A stretch of 64,000 nucleotides of DNA, taken from CALKJU01 sp035326425. Its GTDB lineage: Bacteria; Pseudomonadota; Alphaproteobacteria; Geminicoccales; Geminicoccaceae. This document shows positions 8,592 to 17,237 of this stretch, piece by piece. The stretch lies in assembly GCA_035326425.1 (NCBI GenBank), contig DAOLFG010000015.1, positions 1 through 64,000 on the forward strand, written 5' to 3'. Position numbers and translations under genes: made by a program. The first letter of the stretch is position 1, and each line of letters begins with the position of its first letter. The notes beneath the pieces are model-generated. The model did not search any database. It was given only the letters and a program-made list of their open reading frames with translations, and was not told the DNA's origin.

Positions 8592-9995
8592 ATGATCCGG
8601 GGCCGTCGCTCGGCATCCCAATCGGCCATGCCGATCGCATGGGCCGCCTGTCTCGTCCTCTTCCTGCCGCTCGGGGCGCGAGCCCATGCCTTCCCCGAGC
8701 GCTACGACCTGCCGCTGCCTCTGGGGCTCTATGTCGCCGGCGCCGGTGCCGCCGTGGCACTCTCCTTCCTCGTCGCCGCCGCTCTCCCGCCCGGCCCGAG
8801 GCCGCAACGCCAGCTGACCTTTCGCCTGCCCCGCATCGCCGGCACCCTGGTGGCCGTGGTCCGTGTCGTCGCCGTCCTGCTCCTCGCCCTCCTCCTCGTC
8901 GCCGGCTTCCTCGGCAGCCGGGAGCACTGGGACCGCAACATCCTGCCGGTCGTCGTCTGGGTGTGGTGGTGGGTGGGCATGACGTTCGTCTGCGCGCTCA
9001 TCGGCGATGTCTGGGCGGTCGTCGATCCCTGGGCCACCGTCGGCCGCCGGCTGGTCGGCGAGCGGCCGCCGCCGTTGCGGCTCCCCGAATGGCTGGGCGT
9101 CTGGCCGGCCGTCGCGGGCTTCCTCGCCTTCGCCTGGATCGAGCTGGTCTGGCCGTCCAATGCCATGCCCGGCCGCTTGGCCACGGCGATCCTCGCCTAC
9201 TCGCTGCTCACCTGGACGGCGATGGCGCTGTTCAGCGTCGAGAGCTGGCGCGAGCGCGGCGACGTCTTCGCACTGGTCTTCGGCCTGTTCGGCCGCTTCG
9301 CGCCGATCTCCGCCCGCGACGGCAGGCTGGTGCTGCGCCCCTACGGCGCCGGCCTTCGGCAGCCCGAGCCGGCCACGGCCTCGCTGACGGCGCTCGTGCT
9401 CACCGTGCTGGCGACCGTCAGCTTCGACGGGATCGCCGAGACCATGGCGTGGCTGCGCGTCGAGGGTGCCGCGATCTCGTGGCTCTACGACCGCGGCGTC
9501 GTCCACATCCTCGGCTATGTCGGCGCGGAGACGCTGGTCCGGACCGCAGGCCTGCTGGCGGCGCCGCTGGCGCTCGCGGCAGCCTACCTCGCTGCCGCGG
9601 CCATCGCCGCCCGCATCGACGGCCGGCCGGTGGCCGAGACCGCCGGTCGCTATGCGCTGAGCCTGGTGCCGATCGCGATCGGCTACCATCTCGCCCACTA
9701 CTTCTCCTACCTGCTGATCCAGGGCCAGGACTTGTGGGCGCTGCTGTCCGATCCCCTGGGCCGTGGCTGGAATCTCTTCGGCACGCGTGGCCACGAGGTC
9801 GACATCGGGGGCGTCGACATGCGCCTGGTCTGGCTGACGGCGGTGGGCGGCATCGTCGCCGGTCATGCGCTGGCGGTGCAGGTCGCCCACAGGTGCGCCA
9901 TCGGGCTGCGCGGCCAGCTGCCGATCATCGTGCTGATGATCGCCTATACGATGCTGAGCCTGTGGATCATGGCGCAGCCCATCGCCCGAGGCTGA
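8592..9995 (+). CDS. Multi-pass membrane protein of unknown function
   Basis: About 467 residues with a signal-like N-terminus (MIRGRR, hydrophobic core, GARAHA) and roughly ten further hydrophobic segments. The start pattern, a His right after the signal followed by a DLPLPLGLYV-type segment, and the loop DVWAVVDPWATVGRR recall a family of bacterial membrane proteins that databases label fenitrothion hydrolase. That recollection is uncertain and no hydrolase motif is obvious. Starts at 8535 and 8628 are also possible. It lies alone between a divergent EamA exporter and a convergent dehydrogenase. Confidence 0.75.
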   Translation: MIRGRRSASQSAMPIAWAACLVLFLPLGARAHAFPERYDLPLPLGLYVAGAGAAVALSFLVAAALPPGPRPQRQLTFRLPRIAGTLVAVVRVVAVLLLALLLVAGFLGSREHWDRNILPVVVWVWWWVGMTFVCALIGDVWAVVDPWATVGRRLVGERPPPLRLPEWLGVWPAVAGFLAFAWIELVWPSNAMPGRLATAILAYSLLTWTAMALFSVESWRERGDVFALVFGLFGRFAPISARDGRLVLRPYGAGLRQPEPATASLTALVLTVLATVSFDGIAETMAWLRVEGAAISWLYDRGVVHILGYVGAETLVRTAGLLAAPLALAAAYLAAAAIAARIDGRPVAETAGRYALSLVPIAIGYHLAHYFSYLLIQGQDLWALLSDPLGRGWNLFGTRGHEVDIGGVDMRLVWLTAVGGIVAGHALAVQVAHRCAIGLRGQLPIIVLMIAYTMLSLWIMAQPIARG

Positions 9996-10008
9996 GGCCT
10001 CGCACGGG

Positions 10009-10914
10009 TCAGGCGCGCCTCGCCTCCTCCAGGGCAGCCAGGATCCGGTCGGCACGCTCCTCCAGCCGGTCCTCGCCGCCGGCGAGCCGCAGATCGCCGA
10101 TCTCCTGCTGCCATTCGGCGCTGGCGAGGGACATGCGCTCGGCGAGGCCCAGCGCCGCCACGGTGTCCGCCACCTCGCGCATCTCGGCGGCGCGGCGGCC
10201 GCCATGCACCATCATCCGCTCGAGGCAGTAGCTGCTGCGCTTTCGCCAGTCGAGCTGCGGGTCGCTCTCCTGCAGCGAGGCCAGCACCGCGTCCATCACC
10301 CCGGCGCGCCGCGCCGCCAGCATGCACTCGGCGGTCAGCGCCTCGATGCCCTTGATCATCACCGACCGCACCATCTTGATGCTGGAGGCCTGCCCTACCT
10401 CGTCGCCGGCGACGTCGACGCGCATGCCGAGGTCTTCCAGCGCCTGCAACGCCACGGCGGCGTGCGGGCCGGCGAGCAGGACGGGCGTGCGGTGCCGGTC
10501 GCGCTGGACCGGCGCCATGATCGCCATGTCGACATAGCGGCCGCCGCCGGCCTCGACGAGGCGGGCGGCCCGGCGCTTGCTGTCGGGGCTGCAGGAGTTG
10601 CCGTCGACATAGAGGGCGCCCGCCTGCAGGTGGGAGGCCGCATCTCCGGCCGCGGCCACGGCCTGGTCGGCGGTGACGAGGCTGACGACCAGCCCGGCGC
10701 CGTGCAGGGCGGCGGCCGCCGACGGGCAGTGCTCGACGCCGAAGCGGACGCATCTCTGCTCGACCCAGCCGAGCGTGTCGGCGGCAGCGGACTTGATGTC
10801 GAAAGATGCGATGCGGGCGCCACGCCGGTCCCAGCCGCCGAGGAAGGCGCCTGCCGCCTCGCCGATGCCGAGGACGGCGATGCCGGAGGGCTGGGGAGAG
10901 GAGTGATCGGACAT
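10009..10914 (-). CDS. NAD(P)-dependent oxidoreductase with DUF1932 C-terminal domain
   Basis: A 301-residue beta-hydroxyacid dehydrogenase-like enzyme. The N-terminal nucleotide-binding fold shows GIGEAA (residues 16-21); the helical C-terminal half (SSIKMVRSVMIKGIEAL onward) has the lysine-containing helix of the 6-phosphogluconate/3-hydroxyisobutyrate dehydrogenase superfamily and matches the DUF1932 subgroup. It is divergent from a LysR gene across 69 bases and flanks the 4-oxalomesaconate pathway, so it may reduce or oxidise a 2-oxo or hydroxy dicarboxylate of that route (inference). Confidence 0.82.
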   Translation of the reverse strand: MSDHSSPQPSGIAVLGIGEAAGAFLGGWDRRGARIASFDIKSAAADTLGWVEQRCVRFGVEHCPSAAAALHGAGLVVSLVTADQAVAAAGDAASHLQAGALYVDGNSCSPDSKRRAARLVEAGGGRYVDMAIMAPVQRDRHRTPVLLAGPHAAVALQALEDLGMRVDVAGDEVGQASSIKMVRSVMIKGIEALTAECMLAARRAGVMDAVLASLQESDPQLDWRKRSSYCLERMMVHGGRRAAEMREVADTVAALGLAERMSLASAEWQQEIGDLRLAGGEDRLEERADRILAALEEARRA

Positions 10915-10983
10915 CGGCGACGCGTCCCTGACGTTCGCGTCGAGACACTATCAGCCGATGCCGATACCGCTAGAGTCCGCAGC

Positions 10984-11940
10984 ATGACCGCGCGGCGATA
11001 TCTCGACCAGCGTCTGCGCCTGCCCCTGCTGCGGGCCATCGATGCCGTGGCGGCGCATGGCAGCCTGCTGAAGGCGTCGGCGGCGCTGGGGCTCAGCCAG
11101 CCCGCCCTGACCAAGAGCCTGCACGAGCTCGAGGATCTGCTCCAGCTCCGCCTGTTCCACCGCCACGCCCGCGGCATGCGCCCGACCGCCGCCGGCATGG
11201 CCTTCGTCCATTCGGCCCGCCGCGTGCTCGCCGAGCTGCGTCGGCTCGACGAGGAGCTGGACGAGCTGTCCGGTCCCGGCGGCACGGTGGCGCTGGGCGC
11301 ATTGCCGGTGACGGCCGCCGGCGTGCTGCCGGGTGCCCTGGTCCGCCTCAAGGCCAGCCATCCCGAGGTGAAGGTCCGGCTGCGCCAGGGGCGCACCGAG
11401 GATCTGCTGCCGCTGCTCGCATCCGGCGAGCTGGACCTCGTCGTCGGCCGGCTCTACGAGCCGCCGTTGCCCGACGCCTTCGCCCGCGAGTCGCTCTGGA
11501 CCGAGCCGATCTCGGTGCTGGCGCGCGCCGGCCATCCCGTGTTCTCGCTCGGGACGGTCTCGCCGGAGGAGCTGCGCCGCTACGAGCTGGTGCTGCCCAC
11601 CGTGACACAGCGGGTCGGCCAGGAGATCGAGGCCCTGCTGGCGCAGCTGGGCCTGGAGCCGGCGCCTTCGCTGCGCTCCAGCTCCTACGGCTTCATCCGC
11701 GAGATGCTGCTGGCGACCGACCTGATCTCGGTGATGCCGCGGCTGATGATGGCCGGCGACCTGCTGCGCGGCACCCTGCGGGTCGTGCCGCTGCCGATCG
11801 GAGCGCCGGAACGGCCGGCCGGCCTGATCCTGCCGCGCGACCGACCGCTGCCGGCGGCGGGCCGCGCCTTCGTCGAGGCCCTGCGCGCCCATGTCGCCGA
11901 GGTCATGGGAGCGGGACCTGCAGGATATAACCGCGGGTAA
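10984..11940 (+). CDS. LysR family transcriptional regulator
   Basis: A 318-residue LysR regulator. Winged helix-turn-helix at about residues 20-60 (HGSLLKASAALGLSQPALTKS), followed by the periplasmic-binding-like effector domain. The Ala-Leu-Thr-Lys-Ser form of the recognition helix resembles the GbpR/PcaQ branch, which often responds to aromatic acid or sugar acid intermediates. It is divergent from the DUF1932 dehydrogenase and just upstream of the MFS-ligJ-dioxygenase-ligK-galD run, so it is the likely activator of this pathway. No operator half-sites could be assigned with confidence in the 69-base divergent gap or in 11941-12020. Confidence 0.92.
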   Translation: MTARRYLDQRLRLPLLRAIDAVAAHGSLLKASAALGLSQPALTKSLHELEDLLQLRLFHRHARGMRPTAAGMAFVHSARRVLAELRRLDEELDELSGPGGTVALGALPVTAAGVLPGALVRLKASHPEVKVRLRQGRTEDLLPLLASGELDLVVGRLYEPPLPDAFARESLWTEPISVLARAGHPVFSLGTVSPEELRRYELVLPTVTQRVGQEIEALLAQLGLEPAPSLRSSSYGFIREMLLATDLISVMPRLMMAGDLLRGTLRVVPLPIGAPERPAGLILPRDRPLPAAGRAFVEALRAHVAEVMGAGPAGYNRG

Positions 11941-12020
11941 TAACAGCGGGCGGACAAACGATACGACGCGAACGGGGTGAGCGCGTAGCAGCGAGGCCAC
12001 CAACCACGGGAGGCCCGTCC

Positions 12021-13373
12021 TTGCCATCGCTCGCCGTATCCGATCGGATAGACATCAAGGCCCATATCGACAGTCAGCCGATATCGGCCTTCCAATGGTT
12101 CCTGGTCGCCATGTGCTTCCTGGTCGTCGTCGCCGACGGCATGGACGTCGCCATCATGGGCTTCGTCACCCCCTCCATCCTGGAGGAGTGGGCGATCTCG
12201 CGGCCGGCCTTCGGCATGGTGATCAGCGCCGCACCCTTCGGCCTCGTCATCGGTGCCCTGCTGGCCGGTCCTTCGTCGGACAGGTTCGGCCGGAAGATCG
12301 TGCTGATCGCCTCGGTCCTGACCTTCGCGATCTTCACCCTGGCCGCGGCCTACGCCTCGTCGCCCGCCGAGATGGCGCTGCTCCGCCTGCTCGCCGGCAT
12401 GGGCATGGGTGCCGCGATGCCCAACGTCTCGACGCTGCTTTCGGAGTATGCGCCGCAGCGCCGCCGGTCGCTGATGATCACCATCATGTTCACCGGCTTC
12501 AACCTCGGCTCGGCAGTGATCGGCTTCGCCGCCGGCTACCTGATCCCGCTGCACGGCTGGCGCTCGGTGCTGCTGCTGGGCGGCATCGTTCCGCTGATGC
12601 TGGTGCCGGTCCTCGCCCTGTTCCTGCCGGAATCGGCGCGCTGGCTGGCGCTGCGCGGCGCGGATGCCAGGCGGATCGCCGCCAATCTCGGCCGGGTGAC
12701 GGCCACCCGGTTCACCGGGGCCGAGACCTTCGTCTCGACCGAGCCGCCGCTGCCGACCCGCAAGCCCATCGGCATCCTGTTCTCGCAAGGCTATGGCCGC
12801 ACGACCGTGGCGCTGTGGGTCACCTACTTCATGGGCCTGCTGGTCATCTACCTGCTGACCGGCTGGCTTCCCACGCTGATGAAGGATGCCGGCCTGTCGA
12901 TCACCACGGCCGCCAACGTCACCGCGATGTTCCAGATCGGCGGCACGATCGGCGCCGTCATCGTCGGCTGGGCGATGGACCGGGTGCGCCCGGCGCCGGT
13001 GATCGGGGCGGCCTATCTGTGCGGCGGCCTGTGCATCCTGGCGCTGTCGAAGCTGGGCGTGCTGTCGCCGGCCCTGGCCGTGCTGACCTTCTCGGCGGGC
13101 TTCTGCATGAGCGGCGCCCAGACCGGCCTCAACGCCTTCGCGCCCGGCTGCTATCCCACCGCCGCGCGCGCCACCGGCGTCAGCTGGATGCTGGGCATGG
13201 GCCGCTTCGGCAGCATCTTCGGCTCGGCCGTCGGCGGTGCGCTGCTCGGCATGGGCTGGGGCTTCGGCGGCATCCTCGCCATGCTGGCGGTCCCGGCCGC
13301 CACCGCCGCGGTCGCCATCATGGCGGCCCAGCGCACGAACACCGATCAGGCGCCGACACCGGCCGCCGCCTAG
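12021..13373 (+). CDS. MFS transporter, aromatic acid:H+ symporter (AAHS) type
   Basis: A 450-residue permease with twelve hydrophobic segments. The first helix carries ADGMDVAIMGF, matching the D-G-x-D conserved in AAHS carriers such as PcaK, and the loop between helices 2 and 3 carries the DRFGRK motif. The start is TTG at 12021: it has GGGAGG seven bases upstream (12008-12013) and no earlier good ATG exists. It probably imports the aromatic acid degraded by the genes that follow, 20 bases downstream. Substrate (gallate, protocatechuate or a methylated relative) is inferred from context. Confidence 0.9.
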   Translation: MPSLAVSDRIDIKAHIDSQPISAFQWFLVAMCFLVVVADGMDVAIMGFVTPSILEEWAISRPAFGMVISAAPFGLVIGALLAGPSSDRFGRKIVLIASVLTFAIFTLAAAYASSPAEMALLRLLAGMGMGAAMPNVSTLLSEYAPQRRRSLMITIMFTGFNLGSAVIGFAAGYLIPLHGWRSVLLLGGIVPLMLVPVLALFLPESARWLALRGADARRIAANLGRVTATRFTGAETFVSTEPPLPTRKPIGILFSQGYGRTTVALWVTYFMGLLVIYLLTGWLPTLMKDAGLSITTAANVTAMFQIGGTIGAVIVGWAMDRVRPAPVIGAAYLCGGLCILALSKLGVLSPALAVLTFSAGFCMSGAQTGLNAFAPGCYPTAARATGVSWMLGMGRFGSIFGSAVGGALLGMGWGFGGILAMLAVPAATAAVAIMAAQRTNTDQAPTPAAA

Positions 13374-13393
13374 AGCCGACAGGGAGAGCCACC

Positions 13394-14428
13394 ATGATCA
13401 TCGACTGCCACGGCCACTACACCACGGCACCCAGGGCGCTCGAGGACTGGCGCAACCGCCAGGTCGCCGGCATCCACGATCCCTCGGCCAGGCCCAAGGT
13501 ATCCGAGCTGAGGATCGGCGACGACGAGCTGCGCCAGTCGATCGAGGCCAACCAGCTCCGGCTGATGAAGGAGCGCGGCAGCGACCTCACCATCTTCAGC
13601 CCGCGCGCCAGCTTCATGGCGCACCACATCGGCGACTTCGCGGTGTCGTCGGAATGGGCGGCGATCTGCAACGAGCTGTGCTACCGGGTGTCGCGGCTCT
13701 TTCCCGACCATTTCATCGGCGCCGCCATGCTGCCGCAGAGCCCGGGCGTCGATCCCCGGACCTGCATCCCCGAGCTCGAGCGCTGCGTGAAGGAGTACGG
13801 CTTCGTCGGGATCAACCTCAACCCCGACCCGTCCGGCGGCCACTGGACCAGCCCGCCGCTCACCGACCGGCACTGGTATCCGATCTACGAGAAGATGGTC
13901 GAATACGACATCCCGGCGATGATCCACGTCTCGACCAGCTGCAACGCCTGCTTCCACACCACCGGCGCCCACTACATCAACGCCGACACCACGGCGGTGA
14001 TGCAGCTCATCGAGGGCGACCTGTTCAGGGACTTCCCGACGCTGCGCTTCGTCGTCCCGCACGGCGGCGGTGCCGCACCCTATCACTGGGGACGCTATCG
14101 CGGCCTCGCCCAGGCGCTGAAGAAGCCGCTCCTGCGCGAGCACCTGCTGAACAACGTCTTCTTCGATACCTGCGTCTACCACCAGCCCGGCATCGACCTG
14201 CTGGCCCGCGTCATCCCGGTCGACAACATCCTGTTCGCCAGCGAGATGATCGGTGCCGTCCGCGGCATCGATCCCGAGACCGGGCACCATTTCGACGACA
14301 CCCGGCGCTACATCGAGGCGGCACACCATCTCGGCCCCGACGACCGCCGGAAAATCTTCGAGGACAATGCGCGGCGGGTCTATCCGCGGCTGGACGCGGC
14401 ACTCCGCGCCAGGGAGGCGACGAGATGA
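13394..14428 (+). CDS. ligJ: 4-oxalomesaconate hydratase-like amidohydrolase
   Basis: A 344-residue amidohydrolase-superfamily enzyme expected to hydrate 4-oxalomesaconate to 4-carboxy-4-hydroxy-2-oxoadipate. The zinc site is visible: H6 and H8 in the start motif IDCHGH, and H178 in AMIHVS; E284 in FASEMIG sits where LigJ has its general base. Length and positions agree with the LigJ group and not with the related ACMS decarboxylase. Preceded by GGGAG and 20 bases from the MFS gene; its stop overlaps the dioxygenase start (ATGA). Reaction inferred from family and from the LigK- and GalD-like neighbours. Confidence 0.88.
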   Translation: MIIDCHGHYTTAPRALEDWRNRQVAGIHDPSARPKVSELRIGDDELRQSIEANQLRLMKERGSDLTIFSPRASFMAHHIGDFAVSSEWAAICNELCYRVSRLFPDHFIGAAMLPQSPGVDPRTCIPELERCVKEYGFVGINLNPDPSGGHWTSPPLTDRHWYPIYEKMVEYDIPAMIHVSTSCNACFHTTGAHYINADTTAVMQLIEGDLFRDFPTLRFVVPHGGGAAPYHWGRYRGLAQALKKPLLREHLLNNVFFDTCVYHQPGIDLLARVIPVDNILFASEMIGAVRGIDPETGHHFDDTRRYIEAAHHLGPDDRRKIFEDNARRVYPRLDAALRAREATR

Positions 14429-15396
14429 GCATGAACGAGCCTATCCACGACATCGCCCATCTCGGCCATGTCGAGGTCTATACCGACAGGTACGAGGAGA
14501 GCCTCGACTTCTTCACCCGTGTCTACGGCCTGACGCTGTCGGACGAGGACGGCAGCTCGGCCTATCTGCGGGCCTGGGACGACTACGAGCTCCACACCCT
14601 CAAGCTCACCCGCCACCACACCACCGGCGTCGGCCATATCGCCTACCGAGCCTCCTCCGAGGCGGCGCTGATGCGGCGGGTGAAGGCGATCGAGGCCAGC
14701 CGCTACAAGGTGATCGGCTGGGTCGACGGCGACCTCGGCCACGGCCGCGCCTTCCGCTTCGAGGACCCGTTCGGCCACGTCTTCGAGATCTACTGGGACA
14801 CCGTGCGCTACAGCCCGCCGGCGGGCGAGCGGCCGGCCTTGAAGAACCTGGCGCAGCGCTTCCACGGCCGCGGCTGCTGCCCGCGCCGGCTCGACCACCT
14901 CAACCTGCTGAGCGAGGACGTCACCGAGTTCCGCACCTTCATGGAGACCTGCCTCGGCTCGCGTGTCACCGAGATGATCCGGCTCGACAACGGCCGGATC
15001 GGCGGCTGCTGGTTCACGGTCAACAACAAGACCTACGACCTCGCCTGCACCGAGGAGCACGGCGGCGGCCAGGGCAGGTTGCACCACGTCACCTACGCCA
15101 CCGACCAGCGCGAGGACATCCTGCGCGCCGCCGACATCTTCCTCGAGAACGGCGTGCACATCGAGACCGGGCCGCACAAGCACGCCATCCAGGGCACCTT
15201 CTTCCTCTATGTCTGGGAGCCGGCCGGCAACCGCGTCGAGCTGGCCAATGCCGGCGCCCGCCTGATCCTGGCGCCGGACTGGCAGCCGGTCGTCTGGACC
15301 GAGGCCGACCGCAGGAAGGGCCAGGCCTGGGGCCTCAAGACCATCGAGACCTTCCACACCCATGGCACGCCGCCGGTACAGCGGGGAGCACACTGA
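14425..15396 (+). CDS. VOC-family extradiol ring-cleavage dioxygenase
   Basis: A 323-residue two-module type I (vicinal oxygen chelate) dioxygenase of the catechol 2,3-dioxygenase kind. In the C-terminal, catalytic module the Fe(II) ligands can be placed at H158 (RLDHLN), H220 or H221 (LHHVTY) and E272 (GNRVE). The stretch from H253 through LYVWEPAGNRVE nearly matches the PROSITE extradiol signature; the residue two before H253 deviates. GGGAGG precedes the ATG. It sits between LigJ- and LigK-like genes, where known gallate and protocatechuate pathways use an unrelated LigB-fold enzyme, so the ring substrate is an open question. Confidence 0.9.
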   Translation: MSMNEPIHDIAHLGHVEVYTDRYEESLDFFTRVYGLTLSDEDGSSAYLRAWDDYELHTLKLTRHHTTGVGHIAYRASSEAALMRRVKAIEASRYKVIGWVDGDLGHGRAFRFEDPFGHVFEIYWDTVRYSPPAGERPALKNLAQRFHGRGCCPRRLDHLNLLSEDVTEFRTFMETCLGSRVTEMIRLDNGRIGGCWFTVNNKTYDLACTEEHGGGQGRLHHVTYATDQREDILRAADIFLENGVHIETGPHKHAIQGTFFLYVWEPAGNRVELANAGARLILAPDWQPVVWTEADRRKGQAWGLKTIETFHTHGTPPVQRGAH

Positions 15397-15398
15397 GC

Positions 15399-16070
15399 AT
15401 GGCCGTCGTCGTACAGAACATCGCCCGTGCCGATGCGGATGTCATCGAGGGCCTCGCCCGCGCCGGCGTCGCTACCGTCCACGAGGCGCAGGGCCGCCGC
15501 GGCATGCTCGCCAGCCACATGCGGCCAATCTATGCCGGGGCCCAGGTGGCCGGCTCGGCCGTGACGATCTCGGCGCCGCCCGGCGACAACTGGATGGTGC
15601 ACGTCGCCATCGAGCAGCTGAAGCCCGGCGACCTGCTCGTCCTGGCACCCACCTCGCCCTGCGACAACGGCTATTTCGGCGACCTGCTGGCCACCTCGGC
15701 CAAGGCGCGCGGCTGCCGGGGCCTGGTCATCGACGCCGGCGTGCGCGACGTGCGCGACCTGACGGCAATGGGTTTCCCGGTCTGGTCCAAGGCCGTCTCG
15801 GCCCAGGGCACGGTCAAGGAGACGCTGGGCTCGGTCAACGTGCCGGTGGTCTGCGCCGGCGCCTACATCGAGGCCGGCGACGTCGTGGTGGCGGACGACG
15901 ACGGCGTGTGCGTCGTCAGGCGGCAGGAGGCAGCCACCGTGCTCGCCGCCGCCGAGAAGCGACTGGCCAACGAGGAGGCCAAGCGCCGGCGGCTGGCCGC
16001 CGGCGAGCTCGGCCTCGACATCTACGGCATGCGGCCGGCGCTCCAGGCCAAGGGGCTGAAATATGTCTGA
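15399..16070 (+). CDS. ligK: 4-carboxy-4-hydroxy-2-oxoadipate aldolase, RraA-like
   Basis: A 223-residue RraA-fold class II aldolase that would split 4-carboxy-4-hydroxy-2-oxoadipate to pyruvate and oxaloacetate. Seen: GYFGDLLATSAKARG (residues 91-105) and IDAGVRD (111-117), with the Arg-Asp pair R116/D117 that binds substrate and metal in HMG/CHA aldolases. Starts two bases after the dioxygenase stop and overlaps the next gene by eight bases. RNase E inhibitor RraA shares the fold, but the catabolic context favours the aldolase. Confidence 0.88.
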   Translation: MAVVVQNIARADADVIEGLARAGVATVHEAQGRRGMLASHMRPIYAGAQVAGSAVTISAPPGDNWMVHVAIEQLKPGDLLVLAPTSPCDNGYFGDLLATSAKARGCRGLVIDAGVRDVRDLTAMGFPVWSKAVSAQGTVKETLGSVNVPVVCAGAYIEAGDVVVADDDGVCVVRRQEAATVLAAAEKRLANEEAKRRRLAAGELGLDIYGMRPALQAKGLKYV

Positions 16071-17127
16071 CGACGGCATCCCCTGCCTGTGGGTGCGCGG
16101 CGGCACCTCCAAGGGCGCCTATTTCCTGGCCTCGGACCTGCCGGCCGATCCTGCCCTACGCGACGCCCTGCTGCTGCGCATCATGGGCAGCCCCGATCCG
16201 CGGCAGATCGACGGCATCGGCGGCGCCGATCCCCTGACCTCCAAGGTCGCGATCCTGTCGCCGCCGAGCCGGCCCGACGCCGACGTCGACTATCTCTTCC
16301 TGCAGGTCTTCGTCGACCAGCCGCTGGTCTCGGGCGCCCAGGGCTGCGGCAACATCCTGGCTGGCGTCGGGCCCGCCGCCATCGAGCGCGGCCTGGTGCG
16401 GCCGACGGGCGATGTCACGCCGGTGCGCATCCATATGGTCAACACCGGCGAGGTGGCTCTGGCCCGCATCGCCACGCCGGGCGGCCGGGTGAGCTATGCC
16501 GGCGACGCCAGGATCGACGGCGTTCCCGGCAGCCATGCCGCGGTGCCGCTGATGTTCCAGAACATCGCCGGCTCGATGTGCGGGGCACTCCTGCCCACCG
16601 GCCATCCCGCCGACGTCATCGACGGCGTCGAGGTCACGCTGATCGACAACGGTATGCCGTGCGTGATCATGCGCGCCGCCGATCTCGGCGTCACCGGCCG
16701 GGAATCGCGCGACGAGCTCGACGGCAATGCCGGCCTCAAGGCCCGGATCGAGGCGATCCGGCTGCAGGCCGGACCGTTGATGAGCCTCGGCGACGTGCGC
16801 GAGAAATCGGTGCCGAAGATGACGCTGGTCTCGACCCCCACGGCCGGCGGCACGATCTCGACGCGCAGCTTCATCCCGCACCGCTGCCACGCCACCATCG
16901 GAGTCTTCGCCGCCGTCAGCGTCGCCACAGCCTGCACCCTTCCCGGCACGCCGGCCGGCGGCCTCGCCCGCCTGCCGTCGGACGGCCGGTTCCTGATCGA
17001 GCATCCGACAGGCGCCGCCGAGGTGCTGATCGAGCGCGACGCCTCTGGAGCCGTCACCGGCGCCGGCACGCTGCGCACAGCCCGCAAGCTTTTCGACGGC
17101 CGGGTTTTCCCGGGACCTGCGCGGTAG
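16063..17127 (+). CDS. galD: 4-oxalomesaconate tautomerase-like PrpF family protein
   Basis: A 354-residue protein of the PrpF/DAP epimerase-like fold. Hallmarks: RGGTSKG near the N-terminus (residues 12-18) and GAQGCGNI around 91-98, the latter bearing the catalytic Cys. In gallate degradation GalD interconverts the tautomers of 4-oxalomesaconate, the substrate of LigJ. Its position as the last gene in a run with LigJ- and LigK-like proteins supports that role over the methylcitrate-pathway PrpF. Overlaps ligK by eight bases. Confidence 0.87.
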   Translation: MSDDGIPCLWVRGGTSKGAYFLASDLPADPALRDALLLRIMGSPDPRQIDGIGGADPLTSKVAILSPPSRPDADVDYLFLQVFVDQPLVSGAQGCGNILAGVGPAAIERGLVRPTGDVTPVRIHMVNTGEVALARIATPGGRVSYAGDARIDGVPGSHAAVPLMFQNIAGSMCGALLPTGHPADVIDGVEVTLIDNGMPCVIMRAADLGVTGRESRDELDGNAGLKARIEAIRLQAGPLMSLGDVREKSVPKMTLVSTPTAGGTISTRSFIPHRCHATIGVFAAVSVATACTLPGTPAGGLARLPSDGRFLIEHPTGAAEVLIERDASGAVTGAGTLRTARKLFDGRVFPGPAR

Positions 17128-17237
17128 AGAAGCGAGGCTCGAAATTCCGCCGGGAAACATCGGCGATTTGGTTGCGTTCGACATGGCGCCGCTCAATTTT
17201 CAAGACCGATAGACGCCATTCCCGAGGAGCATCGCCG

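Noticed and set aside
15399..16070. RNase E regulator RraA for the LigK-like gene
   Set aside because: Same fold, but it sits between a ring-cleavage dioxygenase and a GalD homologue and keeps the aldolase Arg-Asp pair.
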